Shown here: piece after piece, positions 17,502 to 26,133 of the stretch | Layout of the letters: every line of letters starts with the position of its first letter | Numbering within the stretch: position 1 is the stretch's first letter | DNA from: JAAXHH01 sp965225915 | GTDB taxonomy: Bacteria > JAAXHH01 | Direction: 5' to 3' | NCBI GenBank assembly: GCA_965225915.1 | Contig: OZ245326.1 | Coordinates: 3,534,001 to 3,598,000, forward strand | Length of the DNA stretch: 64,000 nt | The notes under the pieces: generated by a model | What the model was told of the DNA's origin: nothing | Seen by the model: the letters and a program-made list of their open reading frames with translations, nothing else | Database searches by the model: none | Made by a program: the position numbers and the translations under genes

Positions 17502-18242
17502 ATGGATTTAGAACTCTGGCAGTGGTTCCTGCTCGTCGGCGTGGGCGTTCTTTCAGGCTTTCTGAACGTCGTCGCCGGAGGGGGTTCCCTGTTGGCCCTC
17601 CCTGTTCTCATCTTCATGGGTCTACCCGGCAATGTGGCTAACGGCACCAACCGAGTAGCCATCGTCGCCCAGAACGTATCCGCCGTCACCGGTTTCTTCA
17701 AGAAGGGGTACTCGGACCTTCGCACGATGCTGACCCTTGCGCTATGCGCCGTGCCAGGCGCGGCAATAGGGGCCTACCTGGGGACCCGGATCAGCGGCGA
17801 CCTGTTTACCAAGATCCTCGGTGGCTTGATGATCCTGCTGCTGATCCTGATGAACCGGAAACAGGCGGACGTTTCCGTATCCGAGCACCCCCAGAGGCTC
17901 GTACTTGGTCACATCCTGATGGTCGCGGTGGGTTTCTACGGCGGTTTCATCCAGGCCGGTGTCGGTTTCTTTCTCATGGCGGTACTCTACCGCGTCGTCG
18001 GTCTGGACCTCGTCCGCGTGAACGCCTACAAGGTGTTCATCGTGGGCGTCTATACCGTGGTGGCGGTGGCCATCTTCGCGAGCAAGGGGCAGGTGCTTTG
18101 GCTAACCGGGGCCACCCTGGCTGTGGGCACTACGATCGGTGGATGGATCGGTGTTCATTTTACCATCAAACGTGGAGAAGGACTGATCCGTTACGTATTG
18201 AATGCGGTCTTAGTCGTCATGGCCATACGACTTCTGTTCTAG
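17502..18242 (+). CDS. TSUP family (TauE/SafE) membrane permease
   Basis: A 246-residue integral membrane protein with about seven to eight hydrophobic segments. The repeated family motif is visible as GFLNVVAGGGSLLALPVLIF near the N-terminus and GFYGGFIQAGVGFFLMAVL in the second half. The family moves sulfite, sulfoacetate, sulfolactate or related organosulfur anions. Its position 6 bp after an aldo/keto reductase and 6 bp before a sulfatase fits export of sulfite/sulfate or import of an organosulfonate. Confidence 0.88.
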   Translation: MDLELWQWFLLVGVGVLSGFLNVVAGGGSLLALPVLIFMGLPGNVANGTNRVAIVAQNVSAVTGFFKKGYSDLRTMLTLALCAVPGAAIGAYLGTRISGDLFTKILGGLMILLLILMNRKQADVSVSEHPQRLVLGHILMVAVGFYGGFIQAGVGFFLMAVLYRVVGLDLVRVNAYKVFIVGVYTVVAVAIFASKGQVLWLTGATLAVGTTIGGWIGVHFTIKRGEGLIRYVLNAVLVVMAIRLLF

Positions 18243-18248
18243 CCCCGC

Positions 18249-19682
18249 ATGGTACCGGAGGTCCGCTTGGTCAATCATACCGGTCAACCCAGACCAAATG
18301 TCATAGTCTGCATATGCGATCAGTTGCGGGCATTCGAAATGGGATGCTACGGGAACGAGGTCGTCCGTACGCCCCACATGGACCGCCTTGCGGCCGAAGG
18401 CGTCCGTTTTGAAACGGCGGTCAGCAACAACCCCGTCTGCATGCCGGCGCGGTCCTGCCTGTTGTCGGGGCAATACAGCCGAACCTGCATGGGCATGCTG
18501 GGCAACTACGCGGAACGGCGGGTGGATGGATCGACTACGCTCCCCGAGTATCCAGTGGCCGCGCGTCCCCATCTTCCAGCGCCTACCTTGCCCGAAATGT
18601 TCAGGAACCTGGGGTACGACACGGCGCTGATCGGCAAATGGCATGTTCATCCCGCGCCGGCGTCGGTAGGATTCGACTACAGCCTGTATCCCCGGGTTCA
18701 CCACCGGCATACCGGACAGGCCTTCGTGGAAAACGATGGCGAGGAGCTGCTGGTAGACGGATTCAGCGTGCGATTCGAATCGGACCAGGCTGGAGGCTAC
18801 CTGAGAGACCGCGAGGACCAAGAGAAGCCCTTCCTCCTGTACTACAGCATTTCTCCACCCCACATGCCGCTGATGGACGCGCCTGAAAAGTACCTGTCCA
18901 TGTACGAACCGGAAGACATCCCGTTGCGGCCCAATGTTTTCCGGGACGGTCAACTCCCCTTTGACGAGCATTGGTTCAGGGTCTACCTGTGGGACTTTCT
19001 CTTCTACGAACAGAACCTGCCTTTTACGCGTATCCTGCCCCCTGGTTTCGATCTGCGGCATTTGATCGCGTTGTACTATGGCATGACGTCATGGCTAGAC
19101 GAAATGGTCGGACGCCTCATGCGTTTCCTCCAGGCATACCACCTCGCGGAAAACACCATAGTCGTTTTTATTTCAGACCATGGAGACAACCTGGGAAGCC
19201 ATCATCTATTCAACAAGGGCCAGTTGATCGAAGAGTCCATCCGTATCCCGCTGATTCTTCACGCTCCGAATAGCTTGAAGCCCCGGATCAATACGACCAT
19301 AACGGCCCAGATCATCGACGTCATGCCCACCCTGCTTTCCCTGAGCGGCGGTTCCGTTCCCGGGCATGTCCAGGGGAGAAACCTGGCCGGACCGGTTTCG
19401 GATGGATGCGCTTTGGAGGAAGAAGACGGCGTATTCGTGGAGACGGCGGGCGGACGGGTCGGGCTGCGTACGTCGACCCACACATACGGGATTAAAATCG
19501 ATCCGGAAAACGGCCGGGTCCTGAACGACCGGGAGTGCTTTTACGATTTGCAGTCCGATCCCTACCAATTGACCAACCTGCAGGGATCTGACCGCGACGA
19601 GGGACTGGCTGCCGGACTTCGGGACCGGGTACTCGCATGGCATCACGACACGCCGTGGATGCACCGCGGCATAATCGGTTGA
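18249..19682 (+). CDS. Type I formylglycine-dependent sulfatase
   Basis: A 477-residue sulfatase. C64 in CMPAR (64-68), within NPVCMPARSCLLSGQYS, is the residue that must be oxidised to formylglycine. Other active-site parts are the N-terminal VIVCICDQL, GKWHVHPAP (Lys and His contacts) and FISDHGDNLGSH (metal-binding Asp/His). The usual DDQ at the first metal site is CDQ here, so one of the two Asp ligands is replaced by Cys. No export signal is visible. A formylglycine-generating enzyme is not encoded in the window. It would hydrolyse a sulfate ester, perhaps of an algal or host glycan; the substrate is unknown. It is co-transcribed with the TauE/SafE permease and the MFS gene. Confidence 0.88.
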   Translation: MVPEVRLVNHTGQPRPNVIVCICDQLRAFEMGCYGNEVVRTPHMDRLAAEGVRFETAVSNNPVCMPARSCLLSGQYSRTCMGMLGNYAERRVDGSTTLPEYPVAARPHLPAPTLPEMFRNLGYDTALIGKWHVHPAPASVGFDYSLYPRVHHRHTGQAFVENDGEELLVDGFSVRFESDQAGGYLRDREDQEKPFLLYYSISPPHMPLMDAPEKYLSMYEPEDIPLRPNVFRDGQLPFDEHWFRVYLWDFLFYEQNLPFTRILPPGFDLRHLIALYYGMTSWLDEMVGRLMRFLQAYHLAENTIVVFISDHGDNLGSHHLFNKGQLIEESIRIPLILHAPNSLKPRINTTITAQIIDVMPTLLSLSGGSVPGHVQGRNLAGPVSDGCALEEEDGVFVETAGGRVGLRTSTHTYGIKIDPENGRVLNDRECFYDLQSDPYQLTNLQGSDRDEGLAAGLRDRVLAWHHDTPWMHRGIIG

Positions 19683-19705
19683 TTCAACCTTAACCAGGTA
19701 TGTAA

Positions 19706-20893
19706 ATGACTGAGCCGAATCAGGCAGGCAACAACCGTTTGATCGGGGTGTTGTTCGGCGTCATGTTCGTAGCCGTGGCCGACAACCAGATGATCTCCCC
19801 GCTCTTGCCCGACCTGATGTCCACCTTCGGCATGGATGCCGGGCAGGCCGGATTAATGGTCTCGGTGTACGCCGTCGCCGCGGCGGTAGCGTCCTTTGCG
19901 ATCGGGCCCCTCTCGGACACGACGGGGCGCAGGAAGATGCTTGTCGGAGCGCTGATCGTATTCACCGCTTCGACCGCTCTGTGCGGCGTGGCGTGGAACT
20001 ACGGAGCACTGGTGGCCTTTCGAGCCCTCACGGGCGCGGCCGCGGGTACGCTTTCGCTCAACGTCACGGCGAGCATCGGGGATCACTTTCCGTACAAGCG
20101 GCGCGGCGCCGCCATGGGACTGGTGATGTCGGGGTACTTTGCGGCCATGATACTGGGCGTGCCCGCGGGAGCCTTTGTCGCGGAGGCCTGGTCCTGGCGG
20201 TGGGCGTTCTGCGCATTCGGCGGCACGGGGCTTTTGCTATGGGTACCTGTGCTGGCCATTGTACCATCCCATGTACCTTCTGTCCGTAAAGTTTCCATTA
20301 TCGGCATGGTAAAGGGCTACGGTCGATTCCTGGTACGAACAGGCCCCTTATCCGTGATCGTGGCGTCTTTTTTCGTATCGGCATCCACGGTCGGTTTCAT
20401 CACCTACGTCGGTACCTGGCTGAGGGATTCTTACGGACTTACAACCGATTGGATCGGCTTGGTATTCCTTTTCAGTGGACTCGGCGCGTTGCTGGGCAGC
20501 CCGCTGGCCGGATATCTCTCGGACCGGGTAGGAAAACGGGGGATCGTGGTGGGAAGCGGTATGGCGATGGCCGCCCTCCTGGCCGGAATCCCGTGGATCA
20601 CCGACCTGCTGCCGGTGGTATTCGCTGGATTCATCCTCACCGGTATCGCCGGGGCGTTTCGCCACGCGCCTCTGCAGGCACTCGTCACGGCCATGGCAAC
20701 GGACGAGGAACGCGGCGCCCTGATCGCGCTCAAAAACACCGTCGCCGAGTTCGGCATTGCCGCCGGTACGGCGCTGTGCGGGTTGCTGTACGTTTCCTAC
20801 GGATATGTTTCCGTCGGCACAGCCTGCGGCATCATGGCCGGTGCCGCGGTCCTCATCATCCTGGTCTGGGTGGACGAACCCGTCCAGTCCTGA
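19706..20893 (+). CDS. MFS transporter
   Basis: A 395-residue, about 12-helix major facilitator. The start NRLIGVLFGVMFVAVADNQMI is followed by AVASFAIGPLSDTTGRRKMLVG, whose G-x3-D-x3-R-R motif marks the helix 2/3 loop. The repeat in the second half is SPLAGYLSDRVGKRG. It resembles small-metabolite and drug/sugar efflux or uptake carriers. It is last in the run aldo/keto reductase - TauE/SafE - sulfatase - MFS, which suggests transport of the desulfated product. It ends 4 bp from the convergent DUF1080 gene. Confidence 0.87.
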   Translation: MTEPNQAGNNRLIGVLFGVMFVAVADNQMISPLLPDLMSTFGMDAGQAGLMVSVYAVAAAVASFAIGPLSDTTGRRKMLVGALIVFTASTALCGVAWNYGALVAFRALTGAAAGTLSLNVTASIGDHFPYKRRGAAMGLVMSGYFAAMILGVPAGAFVAEAWSWRWAFCAFGGTGLLLWVPVLAIVPSHVPSVRKVSIIGMVKGYGRFLVRTGPLSVIVASFFVSASTVGFITYVGTWLRDSYGLTTDWIGLVFLFSGLGALLGSPLAGYLSDRVGKRGIVVGSGMAMAALLAGIPWITDLLPVVFAGFILTGIAGAFRHAPLQALVTAMATDEERGALIALKNTVAEFGIAAGTALCGLLYVSYGYVSVGTACGIMAGAAVLIILVWVDEPVQS

Positions 20894-20897
20894 AGGA

Positions 20898-21629
20898 TCA
20901 TAACTCGTCGTAAGCGGTCAGACGCCTTACCCAGATGTTGCGGTAGCGGACGGGATTGCCGTGATCCTGAAGTTGCAGGGGCCCAGTCGTGGCGTGGGGC
21001 GCATCGTAATTCGCCTGGTTCCTGTGCCCGGTGGGGCCGATGGCCTTCTGGCGGTGGTGCACCACCACGCCGTTGTGGATCACCGTCAGATACGTGCCCT
21101 TGACCAGCGTATTACCTTCCCACGAAGGCGCCTCGAAGATGATGTCGTAGCTCTGCCATACGCCCGGTCCCCGACTGGTATTGACCAGGGGAGGATACTG
21201 ACCGTAAATCGCAGAGGCAGAACCGTCGGCGTAGGTTCTGTTGTTGAAACTGTCCAGCACCTGGATTTCATACAGCCCCAACAGAAACACGCCGCTGTTG
21301 CCCCTGCCCTGGCTGTCTCCCACCACCTCTTCGGGTGTGGCCCATTCCAGGTGCAGCTGGCAGTCGCCGAAGTGCGCCCTGGTCAGGATATCTCCCGTGC
21401 CGTTGACCTCCATGTATCCGTTTTCCACCTTCCAGGTGGCGGCGCCTCCGTCCCGTCCGGTCCATTGGGAGAGGTCCGATCCGTCGAACAGCACGACCGC
21501 GTCGGACGGAGGATTCCCGGTTTCGCCACCCGGCGCGACAACGCGCGGCTGGGGCCGCTCTCCATCATGAACGTGCCAGTTGCCGCCTGGTATTAAGGGA
21601 GTATCGCTGTAACCTACGGAATCTGCCAT
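20898..21629 (-). CDS. DUF1080 (3-keto-disaccharide hydrolase-like) protein
   Basis: A 243-residue protein dominated by one DUF1080/LamG-like beta-jelly-roll domain. Hallmarks are VVLFDGSDLSQWTG, WKVENGYMEVNGTGDI, GNSGVFLLGLYEIQVLDS, YGQYPPLVN and GPLQLQDHGNPVRYRNIWVR. The family is annotated as 3-keto-glycoside hydrolase; related proteins bind or cleave oxidised disaccharides. There is no signal peptide, although most relatives are secreted. It lies 10 bp downstream of the M20 peptidase gene in the same direction, so the two are likely in one operon. Confidence 0.87.
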   Translation of the reverse strand: MADSVGYSDTPLIPGGNWHVHDGERPQPRVVAPGGETGNPPSDAVVLFDGSDLSQWTGRDGGAATWKVENGYMEVNGTGDILTRAHFGDCQLHLEWATPEEVVGDSQGRGNSGVFLLGLYEIQVLDSFNNRTYADGSASAIYGQYPPLVNTSRGPGVWQSYDIIFEAPSWEGNTLVKGTYLTVIHNGVVVHHRQKAIGPTGHRNQANYDAPHATTGPLQLQDHGNPVRYRNIWVRRLTAYDEL

Positions 21630-21639
21630 GGATCGACTC

Positions 21640-22755
21640 CTATAAGCAAACTTCGTGAATCATGCGTGAGTAGATATCCACCGCTTCGTAGAGCTGCGGT
21701 ATTTCCACGTATTCGCCCACCGTATGGGCTTGCTCTATACTGCCGGGTCCCAGGACCACCATGTCCAGTTTCTCCCTGAAATGGACGGCGTCCGTGCCGT
21801 AGGGTACCGTCTCCGGCCGCTTGCCACCGGTGACTTCGGACGCCAGCTGCACGATGGGATTCGAAGGATCGGCGTAGAAGGGACGGGATATGCTGCTCTT
21901 TACCTCGAAGCCATAGCTCCCGGCCCTGGAAACCAGTTCTTCCACCAGTTCATCGCTGCGATCGTCGGGCATGGTACGGAAGCAGACGTGGCAGGTCGAC
22001 CGCGCCGCGGAAACATTCTGCCTGGTGTCGTAATCCGTGATCACCATATTGAATCCGTTCGATGGCGGATTGAATTCCTGGTTCATGTATCGTTCATCAT
22101 GCTTGATTTTCTTCGCCATTTCGGCCATTTCGGCGAGGAACGGGGCGATCTTGAAATTGGCGGACTCCCCGAGACCCGTGCTGGTGTGCGCCGCACGGCC
22201 ATGGGCGGTTACCACGACGTGGGCCGATCCCTTGTGGGCATACACCGGCGTCAGGCTGGTCGGCTCGGCCACCACGCCGTAGGTCGGGCGAACCGTATTC
22301 ATGATGCGGGACTCCTCGGCAACCTGGTGCGCTCCGCCGCCGCCCACCTCTTCATCGGCCGTGGCCACCACGATCAGAGGTTTTTTCAATCGGTCCGCAT
22401 CCACCCGAGCGACGGCGATCATGGTGCAAGCCAGGGGACCCTTCATGTCGCAGCTGCCCCGGCCCAGCAGCCGGTCGCCTTCGACCACGCCGCGATATGC
22501 GTCCCAGTCCTGCTCCTGTCCGGGTACCGTATCCGTGTGGGACAGGAAAGCCAGGCCGCCTTCGCCTTCGCCTTTCCTTCCTACGAGGCTGACTTTCAGT
22601 TCGTCGTTTTCATCCACGAAGGACAGCCGTTCCACTTCGAGCCCGCATTCCTTCATGCGATCTTCCACCACGTCGGAAATCGCGGCGTTGCTCCAGCGGC
22701 TCACGGATTTCACATCTACGAATTCCCGCGTCATTTCAACTGGATCCAGACCCAC
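21640..22755 (-). CDS. M20 family metallopeptidase (ArgE/DapE-like deacylase)
   Basis: A 371-residue di-zinc amidohydrolase. Predicted zinc ligands and catalytic residues are H73 (LSHTDTVPG), D103 (GSCDMKGPLA), E135/E136 (TADEEVGGGG), Glu in VVAEPTS and His in IEQAHTVGEY near the C-terminus. A dimerisation domain interrupts the catalytic domain at about 180-290. The family includes acetylornithine deacetylase, succinyl-diaminopimelate desuccinylase and carboxypeptidases. The catabolic neighbours favour an N-acyl amino-acid or dipeptide hydrolase over a biosynthetic role. It lies 49 bp after the aldo/keto reductase gene and before the DUF1080 gene. Confidence 0.87.
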   Translation of the reverse strand: MGLDPVEMTREFVDVKSVSRWSNAAISDVVEDRMKECGLEVERLSFVDENDELKVSLVGRKGEGEGGLAFLSHTDTVPGQEQDWDAYRGVVEGDRLLGRGSCDMKGPLACTMIAVARVDADRLKKPLIVVATADEEVGGGGAHQVAEESRIMNTVRPTYGVVAEPTSLTPVYAHKGSAHVVVTAHGRAAHTSTGLGESANFKIAPFLAEMAEMAKKIKHDERYMNQEFNPPSNGFNMVITDYDTRQNVSAARSTCHVCFRTMPDDRSDELVEELVSRAGSYGFEVKSSISRPFYADPSNPIVQLASEVTGGKRPETVPYGTDAVHFREKLDMVVLGPGSIEQAHTVGEYVEIPQLYEAVDIYSRMIHEVCL

Positions 22756-22804
22756 GGAATCCCCCTCTCATCATATGGTGTCAAGAACCTGCAAGGGTTA
22801 TTAC

Positions 22805-23794
22805 TCAGTCCGTCAGCCAGCTCGACATTTCATCCCTCAGTCCCGTGTCCATCCTCAGGGCGAGCGTGTCGATGGCATTGTCAAGATGGCCGGTATTCCG
22901 AGCGCCGACAATGACCGACGTGATGTCAGGATGCCCCATGACCCAGGCCATGGCCAGTCGCACCATGGGAAGTCCCATGGAATCCGCAAGGACCCGCAGC
23001 CGCTCCACGTTTCGGAAGTTACGGTCGTTGAAGTATATATCGGCATGGCCTGGTATCACATCGAATCGCGATCCCTTTGGAAAGGCGTTTCGGTCTGGCG
23101 TGTATTTGCCCGCAAGGAATCCCGCCGCGAGCGGACTGTAGGATGTGATACCCACCTCCTCCCGCAGGCACAGGGGAAACAGCTCGTCCTGTACGCCGGG
23201 ATCCGCCAGGTTGTAGGGAGGCTGAATCACCTCGAAGCGGGCATAGCCGTGCCGGGCGCTGACATCCAGGGCTTCCTGGAGTTGCGAGGCACTGAAGTTG
23301 CTGCAACCGACGTTCCGTATCCTACCGGCCGAGACCTGTTCGTCCAGGGCCGCAAGGCTTTCGCCAATGGGAACCGATTCGTCTGGCGAGTGCAATTCGT
23401 ACATGTCCACGCTGTCCACCTGAAGTCGATCGAGGCTGTCCTGGAGCGCCCGGGCGATGTTGTCCGGCTTGTTGCCGCTGCTCACCTTGGAGCAGATCAG
23501 CACATCGTCCCGGCAGCCCCGCGTCTTCATCCATTTTCCGATTATGATCTCGGAAGAACCCATGATGCCCGTGGTTTCGCGTACATCATCGACCTTTAAC
23601 ACATCGCGCCGGTACGACTGGGCGTTGCCGCCGCCATAGGCCTCCGCCGTATCGAGCCAGTTCAAACCCTTTTCAACGGCATAATCGAGAATGGCCGTTG
23701 AAGTATCCTCGTCGATTTCACGGCCGAAAGTTACGCAACCCAGGCCAATAAAGCTAAGAGACATACCGGTACGGCCGAGCTTTCGGTGTTCCAT
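22805..23794 (-). CDS. Aldo/keto reductase
   Basis: A 329-residue NAD(P)-dependent oxidoreductase with the AKR tetrad D48 and Y53 (LDTAEAYGGG), K103 (ICSKVSSG) and H135 (MYELHSPD). Compared with typical members there is a loop of about 25 residues between Tyr and Lys (SYRRDVLKVDDVRETTGIMG). C-terminal NADP-binding residues lie near VIVGARNTGHLDNAI. It resembles the YhdN/IolS-type bacterial AKRs more than the reductase at 16476, with which it shares only the family core. It is first in the leftward operon with the M20 and DUF1080 genes, and its promoter is at 23879-23906. Confidence 0.87.
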   Translation of the reverse strand: MEHRKLGRTGMSLSFIGLGCVTFGREIDEDTSTAILDYAVEKGLNWLDTAEAYGGGNAQSYRRDVLKVDDVRETTGIMGSSEIIIGKWMKTRGCRDDVLICSKVSSGNKPDNIARALQDSLDRLQVDSVDMYELHSPDESVPIGESLAALDEQVSAGRIRNVGCSNFSASQLQEALDVSARHGYARFEVIQPPYNLADPGVQDELFPLCLREEVGITSYSPLAAGFLAGKYTPDRNAFPKGSRFDVIPGHADIYFNDRNFRNVERLRVLADSMGLPMVRLAMAWVMGHPDITSVIVGARNTGHLDNAIDTLALRMDTGLRDEMSSWLTD

Positions 23795-23878
23795 GCGGAC
23801 TCCCCAGGGAATACCCAGCGCCTGCGGTGGTTATCGACAGTGTTACGTACAACGCGAGTATTTCAGATGTGGTGTGAA

Positions 23879-23906
23879 TGTATATCCGGATGGATCAAGC
23901 AGGCAA
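23879..23906 (-). promoter_or_regulatory. Promoter of the aldo/keto reductase - M20 - DUF1080 operon
   Basis: On the minus strand TTGCCT (23906-23901), a 16-bp spacer and TATACA (23884-23879). The leader is about 80 nt. It partly precedes the end of the neighbouring HtrA-like gene. Confidence 0.5.
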
Positions 23907-23929
23907 GAATTGTTTGGCGGGCTGCGCGT

Positions 23930-25231
23930 TCAATTTTCATCATCTTCGGGCAGGATCGCGGTGCGTTGGCCAATACGCCGCATGCGTTCTTCCCAGAGCC
24001 TTTTGAGTTGATTCAGTTTGAGCCGGTGGGCCTCGAGTTCCATTTCGTGTTCCATGATCATTTGCTGAATAAGACGGGGGTCTTCACGGGAAAGCGGATC
24101 GTCCGTGCCATCTTCGACGACCAGGGCGGAGGCGGGGGTATGGAGTAGTTTCGGCTGAGGTGCCAGGACCGTGTGCACGGTATGTTCAGTATCCTCTCGC
24201 AAGTACCTGATTTCGATCCGCGTACCAGCGGGAAGCGTGGTCACGAATTCGGCCAGGATGATGGGATGGTTCATGGGCACGCCATTTACGGCCCGCAGAA
24301 TGTCGCCTTTGCGTAAACCGACCATCATGGCCGGGCTGTCGGGATAAACGTCGGTTACCACCATGCCTTCACCGGTTCCCAGCATGATATTACGATCGCC
24401 GCTTACGCTGACACTATCCCATATTTTCTCCACGTATACACCCAGCCAGCTTCGGCGTATTTCCCCGTTTTCGATGAGTTGCTGTGCGAAGGTCTTCACT
24501 CGATTGATCGGAATCACCGAAATCACGCCCGCGCCTTCCCCTCCCTGCACACCACCCACCGGTACCTGACCCCGTCGGGGATCGGCTATGAGACCCAGCA
24601 GACGGCCGTTCGTGGAAAAGACGGCACCGCCGGAAAACTCACCGCCGACCACGGCGCTGACCTGCATCATGACATCTTCTTCCCGGACACCGTTGACGAT
24701 TCCCGTCGTCATCGCAGGCGGAAAGCCATGGACATTGTTCAGAACCAGCACCCACGACCCGGGGCTTACTTCATCTGAATCCCCGAGGCGCGCGGAGCGG
24801 ACGGACACGCTGTCAACCCGGATCACGGCTATATCTGAAAGCTCATCGACACCGACGAGTTCGCCCAGGCGGAACTGGCCATCCTGAAAGCTCACCAGGA
24901 TATCGTGGGCATGGTCCACGACACCGGCCGTCGTAATGATGAAGCCGTCCTTGTGGAGGATCACGCCGGTTCCAACGGAGCGTTCCCAGTCCGTGAAGGT
25001 CTGTCCGTTTACCGTATTGATGAATCTTCGTTGCACGATCACGCTGGCGACCGTCGGCTCCACGCGCTCTACGAGATCTACGATCTCTTTTTCAAGGCTG
25101 AGAAGGTAGGCAGTGGACTGGGCGGACGCTGGAGAAACGGAGTAGAAGTGCCAGAGGCAGACAAGCAGCGCGGCACACATCACGGGACGGGAGCGATCGT
25201 TCCCAGAACGGTTGGATAGAAATCCATGCAT
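23930..25231 (-). CDS. HtrA/DegP-like S1C protein with PDZ domain, catalytic His missing
   Basis: A 433-residue exported trypsin-fold protein: signal segment (about 17-38), protease domain (about 45-250), one PDZ domain (about 300-385, DVYPDSPAMMVGLRKGDILRAVNG) and a helical tail (about 395-425). Of the triad, Asp133 (SDIAVIRVD) and Ser200 (GGEFSGGAVF) are present. The position that is His in TNxHVV is Gly103 (IITTAGVVDHAHD). The oxyanion loop, normally GNSGG, is GEFSGG. It is therefore probably a binding or sensing pseudo-protease, unless H107 or H109 substitutes. It is the last gene of the sigma/anti-sigma operon, 6 bp after the anti-sigma gene, a place where DegS-like proteases act. Confidence 0.85.
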   Translation of the reverse strand: MHGFLSNRSGNDRSRPVMCAALLVCLWHFYSVSPASAQSTAYLLSLEKEIVDLVERVEPTVASVIVQRRFINTVNGQTFTDWERSVGTGVILHKDGFIITTAGVVDHAHDILVSFQDGQFRLGELVGVDELSDIAVIRVDSVSVRSARLGDSDEVSPGSWVLVLNNVHGFPPAMTTGIVNGVREEDVMMQVSAVVGGEFSGGAVFSTNGRLLGLIADPRRGQVPVGGVQGGEGAGVISVIPINRVKTFAQQLIENGEIRRSWLGVYVEKIWDSVSVSGDRNIMLGTGEGMVVTDVYPDSPAMMVGLRKGDILRAVNGVPMNHPIILAEFVTTLPAGTRIEIRYLREDTEHTVHTVLAPQPKLLHTPASALVVEDGTDDPLSREDPRLIQQMIMEHEMELEAHRLKLNQLKRLWEERMRRIGQRTAILPEDDEN

Positions 25232-25237
25232 GTCGAT

Positions 25238-26116
25238 TTAAAACGAGATTCGGATACGTCTGATGGGAGCACGCGGACCAGGCGGGCCAAGCTGACTGTT
25301 AGTACGCCGGGGATCGTTCGAATCGACGGTACCGACAGGCTGCACCCGCTCTTCCGAGACGGGTTGATCCATGGTGCCGCTCGTAATCAGGTCCCTGCCG
25401 AAGGGCTCGGCGAACAGGGACGGATCGAGGCGCATGCCCGTTCCCGCCGAAACGGATCGTATCACATGGGCCGTCGGTTCCATGGTCCAGACCGTCATGA
25501 TGCCTGGGTTTTCGTTGGTTAATCGGGATGTGTTAAAAGTGAGACTGGTTGCTGCGGAGGAGGAGGGATTTGATGCCGGTTCTGCATTGGGTTCCGGTTT
25601 AATCGCCATGTGCGGGGCGAGTTCGCTTTCCAAGGGAAAGGGCGAAATAGGATCCGGCGGAGCCAGTTCAGGTTCAAAGAGTGTCGGAAGGGCAACGGTC
25701 ATGTCCGGAATTGGCACTGAATCAGGCCGTTCCGGAGGGGCGACCAGTCCGGCAAATCCTCCGATCACGGTTATGGTCAGGATCAGGCTGGTCACGAAAA
25801 CCAACTGAACGGGACGCTGGCGGCTCAGTTCTCCCAGTTCGGCATAGGCTTCCGATACCCGTCTCCACCAGGAAGCGGCATACATCTCACGGGTCATTTC
25901 GTTCGTCAGCAGGCTGCTGAGTTGAAAGGCGAATTGGGGTTGAGGGGATACGGGGGGAAGACTTTTTACAGCCCTGATGGAGCTTTCCATGTCTTCTATC
26001 TTGAGACGGCATCGCGGACAACCGTTCAAGTGAAACCGAATCGCGTCCTCGTTTGCCCTGGATAACAGACCGTCGAGGTAGTCCGACATTTGTCGCTCGT
26101 AGCCGCTACAATTCAA
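25238..26116 (-). CDS. Zinc-finger (zf-HC2) anti-sigma factor, membrane-anchored
   Basis: A protein of about 292 residues starting at TTG 26116, chosen because GAGGAGGAAGGA sits 4-5 bases upstream and the zinc finger starts at once; an earlier GTG at 26155 lies inside the sigma gene. The finger is C3 (MNCSGYE), then HLNGCPRC supplying His, Cys and Cys, as in zf-HC2/RsrA-type anti-sigma domains. One membrane helix at about 110-130 (LVFVTSLILTITVIGGFAGLV) is followed by a Pro/Ser-rich periplasmic part of about 160 residues. It should bind the ECF sigma factor encoded just upstream and release it on an envelope or redox signal. Confidence 0.82.
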   Translation of the reverse strand: MNCSGYERQMSDYLDGLLSRANEDAIRFHLNGCPRCRLKIEDMESSIRAVKSLPPVSPQPQFAFQLSSLLTNEMTREMYAASWWRRVSEAYAELGELSRQRPVQLVFVTSLILTITVIGGFAGLVAPPERPDSVPIPDMTVALPTLFEPELAPPDPISPFPLESELAPHMAIKPEPNAEPASNPSSSAATSLTFNTSRLTNENPGIMTVWTMEPTAHVIRSVSAGTGMRLDPSLFAEPFGRDLITSGTMDQPVSEERVQPVGTVDSNDPRRTNSQLGPPGPRAPIRRIRISF

Positions 26117-26120
26117 AACG

Positions 26121-26132
26121 TCCTTCCTCCTC
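26121..26132 (-). promoter_or_regulatory. Strong Shine-Dalgarno fixing a TTG start
   Basis: GAGGAGGAAGGA on the minus strand lies just upstream of TTG 26116 and overlaps the region after the sigma-factor stop (26134). It argues for the TTG start of the anti-sigma gene over the GTG at 26155. Confidence 0.6.
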
Positions 26133-26133
26133 G

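Noticed and set aside
22775..22790. TTGACA on the minus strand just before the M20 peptidase gene
   Set aside because: No -10 box at a usable distance, and it would start transcription inside the gene.
22301..23599. A 432-codon plus-strand frame across the M20 and aldo/keto reductase genes
   Set aside because: Its translation is low-complexity Ser/Arg/Pro-rich and it spans two well-supported minus-strand genes; it is a G+C-driven antisense frame.
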